Shown here in pieces: positions 8,130 to 15,641 of a DNA stretch of 64,000 nucleotides. Positions within the stretch are counted from its first letter, which is position 1; the number at the start of each line of letters is the position of its first letter. Location of the stretch: NCBI GenBank assembly GCA_963793785.1, contig CAWCBH010000003.1:1054001-1118000 (forward strand), written 5' to 3'. A program made the translations under genes and the position numbers. The notes below the pieces were generated by a model. That model ran no database searches. It was not told where the DNA came from and was given only the letters and a program-made list of their open reading frames with translations. This DNA is from CAWCBH01 sp963793785. Lineage in GTDB: Bacteria > Actinomycetota > Thermoleophilia > Solirubrobacterales > 70-9.

Positions 8130-8612
8130 GTGACCGAGCTGACCAGCAGCGCCGTCCCCGACTGCGGCCCCGGCGACCATGTGCGCGGAGAGGGTCAGCC
8201 GCTGATCGTCTACGCGGACCTCGGCTGCCCGCACTGCGCCGGGGAGTGGGGGCCAATCTCGGCGCTGCCGACGCGGATCGCTTTCCGCCACTTCCCGATC
8301 GCCAGCAAGCATCCCCGCTCGCCGGCCCTGCATGCCGCCGCAGAGGCGGCCGGGCGCCAGGGCCGGTTCTTCGAGATGGTCGACTCGCTGTTCGGCGACC
8401 GCGGCCGGACCGACGACCCGCATCTCTGGGAGCGTGTCCGTTCCCTCGGCCTCGATCTGGAGCGCTTTGAGGCCGATCGCCGCTCCGAGGAGGTCGCTGC
8501 GCGGGTGCGGCGCGACTTCGAGTCCGGCATCAGGGCCGGCATCACCGGAACGCCGGCGATCTTTCGCTCCGGGGCGATGATCGCGATCGAGGATCTGCGG
8601 ATTGGGGGCTGA
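8130..8612 (+). CDS. DsbA-like thioredoxin-fold oxidoreductase
   Basis: 160 aa, GTG start. Active-site C33-P-H-C36 near the first strand and a cis-proline loop GTPAIF near the C-terminus, as in DsbA. There is no signal peptide or membrane segment, so it should be cytosolic, unlike classical DsbA. The helical insertion is short. Likely co-transcribed with the peroxiredoxin upstream. Confidence 0.88.
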   Translation: MTELTSSAVPDCGPGDHVRGEGQPLIVYADLGCPHCAGEWGPISALPTRIAFRHFPIASKHPRSPALHAAAEAAGRQGRFFEMVDSLFGDRGRTDDPHLWERVRSLGLDLERFEADRRSEEVAARVRRDFESGIRAGITGTPAIFRSGAMIAIEDLRIGG

Positions 8613-8651
8613 GGGTTGCCAAACCCGGCCATGTAACATCGCCCGGGACAG

Positions 8652-8699
8652 AGAACGAGAGTTCTGAATCAGATTGGCCGCCAACCGGGCGGCCGGAGG
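8652..8699 (+). promoter_or_regulatory. structured pnp leader and ribosome-binding site
   Basis: AGAAC (8652-8656) and GTTCT (8661-8665) form a stem capped by GAGA, a GNRA tetraloop. A second stem, GGCCGCC (8676-8682) with GGCGGCC (8688-8694), abuts the Shine-Dalgarno GGAGG at 8695-8699, 9 nt before the ATG. A leader hairpin touching the SD fits post-transcriptional autoregulation, known for pnp elsewhere. Confidence 0.5.
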
Positions 8700-8708
8700 T
8701 ACAACTAC

Positions 8709-10952
8709 ATGAGCATGTTTGAGACGAGTCGCGTCTCGGTCGAGGTCGGCGAAAGCGAGATCTCCTTCGAGACCGGCAAGCTCGCCAAGCAGGCGAGCGG
8801 CGCGGTTGTCGTTCGCGCCGGGGACACGATGGTCCTCTGCACGGCGACGATGGGCAACCTGCGCGACGTGGACTTCCTTCCCCTCACCGTCGACGTCGAG
8901 GAGCGGATGTACGCCGCGGGCAAGATCCCCGGCTCGTTCTTCCGCCGTGAGGGACGCTCCGGCGAGAAGGCGACGCTGACCGCGCGCATGATCGACCGGC
9001 CGATCCGCCCCCTCTTTCCGAAGGGCTGGCATCACGAGACTCAGCTGGTCGCCACCCCGATGTCGGTGGACCACGAGCACCCCTACGACATCCTCGCCAT
9101 GAACGGCGCCTCCGCGGCGCTGGCGATCTCGCCGATCCCCGTCGCCGCCCATGTCGGCGCGGTGCGGGTCGGCAAGCTCGAGGGGGACTTCGTCGTCAAC
9201 CCCGAGGAGGAGTCGCTCGACGAGCTGGAGATGGACCTGATCGTCGCCGGCACCGACGAGGCGATCCTGATGGTCGAGGCGGGCGCCGACGGCGTCACCG
9301 AGGCGGAGATCCTCGATGCCCTCGACATCGCCCACGCGGAGATCAAGAAGCTGGTTGCGGCGATGGACGACCTGCAGAAGCAGGCCGGCAAGGAGAAGCT
9401 CGAGGTCGAGGCGCCCTCGATCGACGAGGAGCTGGTCGAGCAGATCCGCTCCGAGTTCGGCGCCAAGATCGACGAGGCGACCTCGATCGCCGAGAAGCTG
9501 GCCCGCCAGGACGCCGCGCAGGCGGTCGGCCTGGAAGTCCAGGAGCAGTATGCGCCGGCCGGCGAGGACGGCGAGCGTGACTCCGCCCGCGAGGCGGACG
9601 TCGCCGCCGCCTTCGGGAAGGTCGAGAAGGAGACGATCCGCAAGCGGATTGCGGTCGACAAGAAGCGCCCCGACGGTCGCCAGGCGGACGAGATCCGCCC
9701 GATCGAGTGTGAGGTCGACATCTCCCCGCGTGTGCACGGCTCGGCGCTGTTCACCCGCGGTGAGACCCAGATCCTCTCCAACGTCGCGCTCGGCACGACC
9801 CGCATGGACATGCGGCTCGACACGCTCGGACTGCAGACCACGAAGCGGTTCTGGCACCACTACAACTTCCCGCCCTTCTCGGTCGGGGAGGCCGGCTTCA
9901 TGCGCGGGCCCAAGCGCCGCGACATCGGCCACGGGGCGCTGGCCGAGCGGGCCCTGGCCGCGACGGTTCCGCACGAGGACGACTTTCCCTACGTGATCCG
10001 GGTCGTCTCAGAGACGCTGGAGTCCAACGGCTCCTCGTCGATGGGATCGGTCTGCGCGTCCTCGATGGCCCTGCAGGCCGCCGGGGTGCCGGTTGAGGCA
10101 CCGGTGGCGGGCGTTGCGATGGGCCTGATCAAGGAGGGCGACGACTACATCGTCCTCACCGACATCGCCGGCGTCGAGGACCACCTCGGGGACATGGACT
10201 TCAAGGTCGCCGGGACCGCCGAGGGCATCACGGCTCTGCAGATGGACATCAAGATCACCGGCGTCACCTTCGAGATCCTCACCGACGCGCTGAACCAGGC
10301 GCACGAGGGACGCCAGTCCATCCTCGGCAAGATGGCCGAGGCGATCGACGGCCCGCGCGAGAAGCTCTCCAAGTACGCGCCGGCGATCGAGACGATCAAG
10401 ATCGACCCCGAGAAGATCGGTGCCGTGATCGGCAAGGGCGGCGAGACGATTCGCGGGATGCAGGAGGAGTTCGAGGCCGAGATCGACATCGAGGACGACG
10501 GCACGGTTCGTGTCTACGCCCCGACCGGCGACCTGGTCGAGGCCTGCATCGCTCGCATCGAGTCGATGACCAAGGAGGCCGAGATCGGCGACCGCTACCA
10601 GGGGGCGAAGGTCGTCAAGACGACCACCTTCGGTGCCTTCGTCGAGCTGACCAAGGGCACCGACGGCCTGCTGCACATCTCCAACGTGAAGCCGGGGGAG
10701 CGGGTCGACACCGTCGACGACGTGCTCAAGTCCGGCGAGGAGATCGACGTCACCGTGGTCGAGGTCGACAAGGAGCGTGGCCGGATCGGCCTGCGGCTCT
10801 CCGACGACCCGGCGGTCGAGGGCAAGAGCCCGGAGGAGCTGGCCGCGGTCGGCTCCGGCGATCCGGGACCGCGCCGGGACGGCGGCGGCCGTGACGGCCG
10901 GCGCCGCGATCGCGAGCGGCGCCCGCGCCGCGACAGCGACCGCAGTCGTTGA
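8709..10952 (+). CDS. pnp: polyribonucleotide nucleotidyltransferase (PNPase)
   Basis: Phosphorolytic 3'-5' exoribonuclease. 747 aa with two RNase PH domains flanking an all-helical linker (the second begins near KKRPDGRQADEIRPI), a KH domain (IGAVIGKGGETIRGMQ) and an S1 domain (GAFVELTKGTDGLLHIS). The tail after the S1 domain is Arg/Gly/Asp-rich. ATG 8709 has a good GGAGG ribosome-binding site. Start of the run pnp-M16 peptidase-dapB, common in Actinobacteria. Confidence 0.98.
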   Translation: MSMFETSRVSVEVGESEISFETGKLAKQASGAVVVRAGDTMVLCTATMGNLRDVDFLPLTVDVEERMYAAGKIPGSFFRREGRSGEKATLTARMIDRPIRPLFPKGWHHETQLVATPMSVDHEHPYDILAMNGASAALAISPIPVAAHVGAVRVGKLEGDFVVNPEEESLDELEMDLIVAGTDEAILMVEAGADGVTEAEILDALDIAHAEIKKLVAAMDDLQKQAGKEKLEVEAPSIDEELVEQIRSEFGAKIDEATSIAEKLARQDAAQAVGLEVQEQYAPAGEDGERDSAREADVAAAFGKVEKETIRKRIAVDKKRPDGRQADEIRPIECEVDISPRVHGSALFTRGETQILSNVALGTTRMDMRLDTLGLQTTKRFWHHYNFPPFSVGEAGFMRGPKRRDIGHGALAERALAATVPHEDDFPYVIRVVSETLESNGSSSMGSVCASSMALQAAGVPVEAPVAGVAMGLIKEGDDYIVLTDIAGVEDHLGDMDFKVAGTAEGITALQMDIKITGVTFEILTDALNQAHEGRQSILGKMAEAIDGPREKLSKYAPAIETIKIDPEKIGAVIGKGGETIRGMQEEFEAEIDIEDDGTVRVYAPTGDLVEACIARIESMTKEAEIGDRYQGAKVVKTTTFGAFVELTKGTDGLLHISNVKPGERVDTVDDVLKSGEEIDVTVVEVDKERGRIGLRLSDDPAVEGKSPEELAAVGSGDPGPRRDGGGRDGRRRDRERRPRRDSDRSR

Positions 10953-12226
10953 ACGTAGCCGCGCATGAGCTAACCGAGCTCGACTCGGGCGTACGGGTGG
11001 TGACGGAGACCGTCCCATCCGTGCGCTCTGTCGCGCTCGGGCTCTGGGTGCGCACCGGCTCGCGCGACGAGACCGCGGCCCAGGCCGGGGTCTCGCACTT
11101 CCTCGAGCACCTGCTGTTCAAGGGGACCGAGCGGTTCTCGGCGATCGAGATCTCGGAGCGCTTCGACGGTCTGGGTGCGGCGGTGAACGCCGCCACCGGC
11201 AAGGAGACGACCCACCTCAACGCCAGGCTGCTCGACGAGCACACCGAAGAGGTCTTCGACCTTCTCGCGGAGATGCTCCTCGCCCCGACCTATCCCGAGG
11301 TCGATTCGGAGCGGGAGGTGGTCTTGGAGGAGATCGCGATGTACGAGGACGAGCCGCAGGACCGGGTCCATGACTTCCTCGCTGATGCCGTGTTCGGATC
11401 CCACCCGCTCGGCCGCCGTGTGCTGGGTGATGCGGAAGTGATCGCGTCGATCCCGGTGCCCGATATCGACGCCTACCACCGAGCCCGCTACACGGCGGGG
11501 AACGTGGTCGTGTCCGCGGCAGGCCATCTTGATCACGAGCGTGTCGTGGCGCTGGCGGAGCGGCTCGTGCAGCCCGCCCCGCCGGCGGGCAACGGATCGG
11601 GCATGGCGGAGCCCCAGCAGCCGGCAGGGCTCTCCTTCAACGCCAAGGAGACCGAGCAGTACCACATCTGCTTCGGGGCCCCCGGGATCCATCGCGCCGA
11701 CGAGCGCCGCTATGCCCTCGCGGTGCTCGACTCGATCCTCGGCGGCTCGACCTCCTCACGGCTGTTCCGCGAGGTACGGGAGAAGCGCGGCCTGGCCTAC
11801 GCGATCGGCTCCTACAGCGAGCAGTACACCGACTCTGGGCTGGTGGCCACTTACGTCGGCACCCGCGAGGACAACGTCGAGGAGGCCTGCGCGATCATCG
11901 GCACCGAGCTCGGGCAGATGCGATCGGAGCCGGTCTCCGAGGACGAGCTGGGACGGGCGAAGGAGCACGTCAAGGGCCGGCTGGTGCTGTCCTCGGAGTC
12001 CACGGCAGCGCGGATGTCGCGGATCGGCCGGGCGACGCTGTTCGACCTGCCGATCTACACGCTCGACGAGATGATCGCCAAGGTCGACGCAGTCGACGTC
12101 GCCGCGATCACCGATCTCGCGACCGAGCTGTTTGCAGCCGAGCGGCTCTCCGCTGCCTGCATCGGCGCCAGCGAGGATTGCTTTCGCTCGGCGCTGAAAC
12201 CCGTCAGCGAGGCCCTCGCAGCGTGA
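10949..12226 (+). CDS. M16 (pitrilysin/PepR-like) zinc peptidase
   Basis: 425 aa. Zinc motif H50-F-L-E-H54 (inverted HxxEH) and the expected downstream Glu near residue 127 (EREVVLEEIAMYEDEP). The C-terminal half carries the usual M16 R/Y segment (FREVREKRGLAYAIGSY). The start is TTG 10949 overlapping the pnp stop (TTGA); no ATG or GTG exists in frame nearby that keeps the N-terminal strand. The adjacent dapB start overlaps its stop. Confidence 0.92.
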   Translation: MNVAAHELTELDSGVRVVTETVPSVRSVALGLWVRTGSRDETAAQAGVSHFLEHLLFKGTERFSAIEISERFDGLGAAVNAATGKETTHLNARLLDEHTEEVFDLLAEMLLAPTYPEVDSEREVVLEEIAMYEDEPQDRVHDFLADAVFGSHPLGRRVLGDAEVIASIPVPDIDAYHRARYTAGNVVVSAAGHLDHERVVALAERLVQPAPPAGNGSGMAEPQQPAGLSFNAKETEQYHICFGAPGIHRADERRYALAVLDSILGGSTSSRLFREVREKRGLAYAIGSYSEQYTDSGLVATYVGTREDNVEEACAIIGTELGQMRSEPVSEDELGRAKEHVKGRLVLSSESTAARMSRIGRATLFDLPIYTLDEMIAKVDAVDVAAITDLATELFAAERLSAACIGASEDCFRSALKPVSEALAA

Positions 12227-12891
12227 TCCGGGTGGTCGTCTCCGGCGCCGCCGGCCGGATGGGAGCGGCGGTCGTCGAGGCCGTCGAGGCCGCCGAGGGG
12301 GTCGAGCTTGCCGCTGCAGCCGACCCGGCGCTCGGCACCGAGCTCTCCGACGCCCTGGAGGGCGCCGATGTCTGCGTTGATTTCACCACCCCCGATGCCG
12401 CGCCCGGCAACGTGCGGACCTGCCTCGGGGCCGGTGTGCATGCGGTCGTCGGCACGACCGGGTTCGACGTCGCGCAGCTGCGCGAGGCGGCCGAGGGTGG
12501 GGGGGAGGCGAACTGCTTCGTCGCTCCGAACTTCGCGATCGGCGCAGTGCTGTTGATGCAGGCATCCCGGCAGATCGCCGCCCACATGCCGGAATGCGAG
12601 ATCGTCGAGTTGCATCACGACGCCAAGCTCGATGCGCCGTCGGGCACCGCGATGCGGACCGCCGAGCTGATCCGCGAGGCCGGCGGGAACGTCCACGAGC
12701 CGATTCACTCGATCCGCCTGCCGGGACTCGTCGCCCACCAAGAGGTCGTTTTCGGCGGCGTCGGGCAGACGCTGTCGCTGCGCCACGACTCGATCGACCG
12801 ACGCTCGTTCATGCCCGGCGTCCTGCTGGCGGTGCGGCGGGTTGGCGAATTGCCCGATCGCTTCACCGTCGGCCTCGAGCGTCTCCTCTAG
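12223..12891 (+). CDS. dapB: 4-hydroxy-tetrahydrodipicolinate reductase
   Basis: NAD(P)H-dependent step of the diaminopimelate/lysine pathway. 222 aa, somewhat short for the family (about 245-270). Motifs: GAAGRMG (dinucleotide binding), GTTG, APNFAIG and H131-H-D-A-K135-L-DAPSGTA (catalytic His and Lys). GTG 12223 overlaps the previous stop (GTGA). The upstream extension of the frame lies inside the peptidase gene and was left out. Confidence 0.95.
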   Translation: MIRVVVSGAAGRMGAAVVEAVEAAEGVELAAAADPALGTELSDALEGADVCVDFTTPDAAPGNVRTCLGAGVHAVVGTTGFDVAQLREAAEGGGEANCFVAPNFAIGAVLLMQASRQIAAHMPECEIVELHHDAKLDAPSGTAMRTAELIREAGGNVHEPIHSIRLPGLVAHQEVVFGGVGQTLSLRHDSIDRRSFMPGVLLAVRRVGELPDRFTVGLERLL

Positions 12892-12902
12892 ATCTCGGGC
12901 GA

Positions 12903-12908
12903 TACCCT
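12903..12908 (+). promoter_or_regulatory. -10 hexamer TACCCT for dapA
   Basis: Ends 7 nt before ATG 12916, predicting a leaderless dapA transcript despite its place behind dapB. Same hexamer and spacing as ylxP. Confidence 0.5.
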
Positions 12909-12915
12909 CCGCACG

Positions 12916-13791
12916 ATGACGGCCCCGCGCGGCGTAATCACAGCGATGGCGACCCCCTTTGACGAGGACGGGGGCCTGGACACCGAGGCCGCCCGCCGCC
13001 TCGCCTCACACCTGGTCGCCAACGGATCCCACGGCCTGGTGGTCGCGGGGACGACGGGCGAGTCCCCGACCCTCGACGACAGCGAGAAGCTGGCGCTGCT
13101 GGAGGCGGTCGTGGCGGAAGTCGGGTCGCAGGCTTTCGTGATCTGCGGAACCGGCAGCAACGACACCCGCCACTCCCGCGAGCTGACCAAGGCTGCGGCC
13201 GACGCAGGCGCCGATGCCGCCCTCGTCGTCACGCCCTACTACAACAAGCCCAACCCGGCCGGGCTGCGGGCCCACTTCGAGGCGGTGGCCGCGGCTGCTC
13301 CGGTGCTGCCGATCATCCTCTACAACATTCCCTCGCGGGTGGTCGTGAACATCGAGCCGGCTCTCCTCTCCGAGCTTTCCGCGATCGACAACGTCGTCGC
13401 CGTCAAGCAGGCCAACGACGATCAGCTCGGCAAGATCGAGGGGCTCGAGGTCCTGGCCGGAAACGACGGCGTCTTCTACCGGGCGCTGGAGCTGGGCAGC
13501 GCGGGCGGAATCCTCGTCGCCTCGCATCTGGTCGGCCCGCAGCTACGCGAGATGTGGGACGCGGCCGAGGCCGGGGAGCTGGGGCGCGCGGCGGAGATCG
13601 ACGCCGGCCTGCGCGATCTCTACGCCGCCTTGAACGTGACGACCAACCCGATTCCAATCAAGGCGGCGCTGGAGATGATCGGCTTGGACTCGGGCCGGAT
13701 GCGGCTTCCGCTGGCACCCGCCGACGCCCAAGAGCAGACGACGATCCGCGCCGCGCTCGAAGGCGCGGGGCTGTTGGCGACCGCAGGCTGA
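12916..13791 (+). CDS. dapA: 4-hydroxy-tetrahydrodipicolinate synthase
   Basis: Condenses pyruvate with aspartate semialdehyde. 291 aa TIM barrel. Schiff-base Lys164 (VAVKQAND), Tyr136 and Arg141 in LYNIPSR, and the GTTGES pyruvate-site motif are all present. Followed 2 nt later by rnj. With dapB here and dapF/dapL at 31-33 kb, most of a four-enzyme route to LL-diaminopimelate is in the window. Confidence 0.97.
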   Translation: MTAPRGVITAMATPFDEDGGLDTEAARRLASHLVANGSHGLVVAGTTGESPTLDDSEKLALLEAVVAEVGSQAFVICGTGSNDTRHSRELTKAAADAGADAALVVTPYYNKPNPAGLRAHFEAVAAAAPVLPIILYNIPSRVVVNIEPALLSELSAIDNVVAVKQANDDQLGKIEGLEVLAGNDGVFYRALELGSAGGILVASHLVGPQLREMWDAAEAGELGRAAEIDAGLRDLYAALNVTTNPIPIKAALEMIGLDSGRMRLPLAPADAQEQTTIRAALEGAGLLATAG

Positions 13792-13793
13792 CG

Positions 13794-15455
13794 ATGGCGG
13801 GCGCGCTGCGGGTCCTCCCCCTGGGGGGACTGGGGGAGATCGGCAAGAACATGACCGTCGTCGAGTACGGCGATCGAATCGTCGTCGTCGACACAGGGCT
13901 GATGTTCCCGACCTCGGAGATGCTGGGCATCGACCTCGTGCTGCCCGACTTCTCCTACCTTCGTGAGCGGGCCGACCAGATCGAGGCGATAGTTCTGACC
14001 CACGGCCACGAGGACCACGTCGGCGCCCTTCCTTACGTGTTGCGCCAGATCGGCATGCCGCCGGTGATCTACGGCGGCCTGCTGACGATCGGCCTGGTTC
14101 GCTCGAAGCTCGACGAGCACAAGCTCGGCGAAGCGCCGCTACAGGAACTGCCGGCCGGGGAAAAGGTCCAACTCGGGCCATTCGAGCTGGAGCTGGTTCA
14201 CCTTTCGCACTCGATTCCGGACATGCGCGGGGTGCTGCTGAGGACCGAGCTCGGCTCAGTGCTGCTGACCGGCGACTACAAGTTCGACCAGACGCCGGTC
14301 GACGGGCGCCCGGCGGACGTCTCGCGGCTGGCCGAGATCGGCCGCGAGGGCCTGCTCCTGCTCGGGGGTGACTCGACAAACGCTGACCGGCCCGGTGTCG
14401 CTCCCTCCGAGTCCAGCGTCGGGCCGGCCCTGCTCGACACCTTCTCGCGCTGCTCGGGTCGAGTCATCGTCACCAGTTTCGCCTCCAACATCCACCGCGT
14501 TCAGCAGGTGATCGATGCCGCGCAGCAGCTCGATCGACGGGTGGCGCTGGTCGGCCGGTCGATGCGCAAGAACTTCAACATCGCCTCCAACCTGGGCATG
14601 GCATCGGCGCCTTCGGGGCTCTTCATCCAGCCGAAGGAGATCGCCGACTTCCCCGACGAGAAGGTGATCGTGATCTCGACCGGCAGCCAGGGGGAGCCGC
14701 TGTCGGCGCTGCGACGGATGGCCAACAACGACCATCGCGACGTCGAGCTGCACTCCGGCGACACCGTTGTCTTCTCGGCGACCCCGATCCCCGGCAACGA
14801 ACGGGCGGTGAACGACACGATCGATCGCATCTACCAGCTCGGAGCCTCGGTGGTGACCGCTTCCGACGCTCCGATCCACGCCTCCGGCCACGGCTGGCAA
14901 GAAGAGCTGAAGCTGATGCTCAACCTGACCCGCCCCCGCTACGTGATGCCGATCCACGGCGATCACAAGCGGCTGCGGCTGCACGCCGAGCTGGCCCACT
15001 CGGTTGGGATCGATCCCGATCGCGTGTTTCAGGGCCGCAACGGCCTACCGCTGCGGATCGACGATCGGGGCGCCGGCTTCGATGACGACGTCCACGCCGG
15101 GGTGATCTTCGTCGACGGCGTCGACATCGGCGACCCCGACGACGTTGCGCTGAGGGACCGCCGCACGATCTCAGCCGACGGGATCTTCATCGTCGTCGCG
15201 ACGATCTCCTCCGACGACGGCGCGGTGGCCGCGGACCCGGAGGTGATCTTCCGCGGCGTTCCCTTCCTCGAGGAGGCGGAGGGCTTCGTCGACGAGCTCA
15301 GGGACGTGATCGAAGATTCGCTCGAGGACGCTGCCCAGGCGGGCACCCGTGAGCTGCACCTGATGCAGGAGGATCTACACGACGTAGTCGCCGCCTTCGT
15401 CTACGAGCGGCTCCGCCGTCGGCCGATGGTCTTGCCGGTGGTCGTCGAGGTCTGA
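13794..15455 (+). CDS. rnj: ribonuclease J
   Basis: Metallo-beta-lactamase/beta-CASP nuclease with 5'-3' exo- and endonuclease activity in mRNA decay and rRNA processing. 553 aa from ATG 13794 (MAGALRVLPLGGLGEIGKN), the typical family start; the longer open frame runs into dapA. Zinc motif H70-G-H-E-D74-H75, LTGDYKFDQTPVDG and the C-terminal GHASGHG-like ASGHGWQ block are visible. Clustering with dapA/dapB is common in Gram-positives. A terminator hairpin with T5 follows at 15552. Confidence 0.96.
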   Translation: MAGALRVLPLGGLGEIGKNMTVVEYGDRIVVVDTGLMFPTSEMLGIDLVLPDFSYLRERADQIEAIVLTHGHEDHVGALPYVLRQIGMPPVIYGGLLTIGLVRSKLDEHKLGEAPLQELPAGEKVQLGPFELELVHLSHSIPDMRGVLLRTELGSVLLTGDYKFDQTPVDGRPADVSRLAEIGREGLLLLGGDSTNADRPGVAPSESSVGPALLDTFSRCSGRVIVTSFASNIHRVQQVIDAAQQLDRRVALVGRSMRKNFNIASNLGMASAPSGLFIQPKEIADFPDEKVIVISTGSQGEPLSALRRMANNDHRDVELHSGDTVVFSATPIPGNERAVNDTIDRIYQLGASVVTASDAPIHASGHGWQEELKLMLNLTRPRYVMPIHGDHKRLRLHAELAHSVGIDPDRVFQGRNGLPLRIDDRGAGFDDDVHAGVIFVDGVDIGDPDDVALRDRRTISADGIFIVVATISSDDGAVAADPEVIFRGVPFLEEAEGFVDELRDVIEDSLEDAAQAGTRELHLMQEDLHDVVAAFVYERLRRRPMVLPVVVEV

Positions 15456-15481
15456 GTCGGGCCGCGCCAGCGGTCCGGTTG

Positions 15482-15525
15482 AAAAAGCAAGCCGCCGGGC
15501 TCAAGGGAGGGGGAGCCCGGCGGCT
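15482..15525 (-). terminator. terminator of the two-component operon
   Basis: On the minus strand a 12-13 bp stem (GCCGCCGGGCTC with GAGCCCGGCGGC, arms 15491-15502 and 15513-15524) is followed by TTGCTTTTTC. A classical Rho-independent terminator for minus-strand transcripts. Confidence 0.8.
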
Positions 15526-15551
15526 GCATTCGGCCAAAGCCGAAGGAGGAA

Positions 15552-15597
15552 GGCCTGGCCGGATTTCTTGGAGGGCACCCGGCAGACCTTTTTGTCT
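15552..15597 (+). terminator. terminator after rnj
   Basis: GGCCTGGCCGG (15552-15562) pairs with CCGGCAGACC (15579-15588) with one bulge and one mismatch, then TTTTTGTCT. Rho-independent terminator for the pnp-dap-rnj operon, facing the minus-strand terminator at 15482-15525. Confidence 0.7.
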
Positions 15598-15623
15598 CGT
15601 CCGCGAAGGAAGATAGGACGCCG

Positions 15624-15641
15624 GTCTAAAGCGCCCTTAAA
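15624..15641 (-). promoter_or_regulatory. direct repeat resembling the response-regulator sites
   Basis: On the minus strand TTTAAGG (15641-15635) and TTTAGAC (15630-15624) are spaced 11 nt, like TTTAGGG/TTTAGGC upstream of the response regulator. They lie across the last codons of the kinase gene and 8-9 nt before TATCTT, a possible -10 for the candidate small RNA. Confidence 0.4.

Larger units (their letters stand above)
15481..15604 (-). ncRNA. candidate C-rich small RNA
   Basis: A minus-strand transcript predicted from about 15603 (after TATCTT, plus-strand 15610-15615) to the T-rich terminator at about 15481, roughly 120 nt. Its predicted single-stranded parts are C-rich: CCCTCC in the loop of hairpin 1, CCTTCCTCC between hairpins, and CCCCTCCC in the terminator loop. 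That layout recalls the actinobacterial 6C RNA, whose C-rich loops pair with ribosome-binding sites. It could equally be only the 3' UTR of the kinase mRNA. No expression evidence. Confidence 0.35.

Noticed and set aside
8616..8639. TTGCCA and TAACAT upstream of pnp as a promoter
   Set aside because: Only 12 bp between the elements, too short for sigma-70-type recognition; I did not list it.
7869..9974. A 701-codon minus-strand open frame over the peroxiredoxin, DsbA-like and pnp genes
   Set aside because: Shadow frame opposite well-recognised genes on the other strand.
15491..15544. Plus-strand G-rich stem-loops considered as a riboswitch
   Set aside because: They lie between convergent genes, so no downstream plus-strand gene could be controlled; terminator or minus-strand RNA is a better reading.
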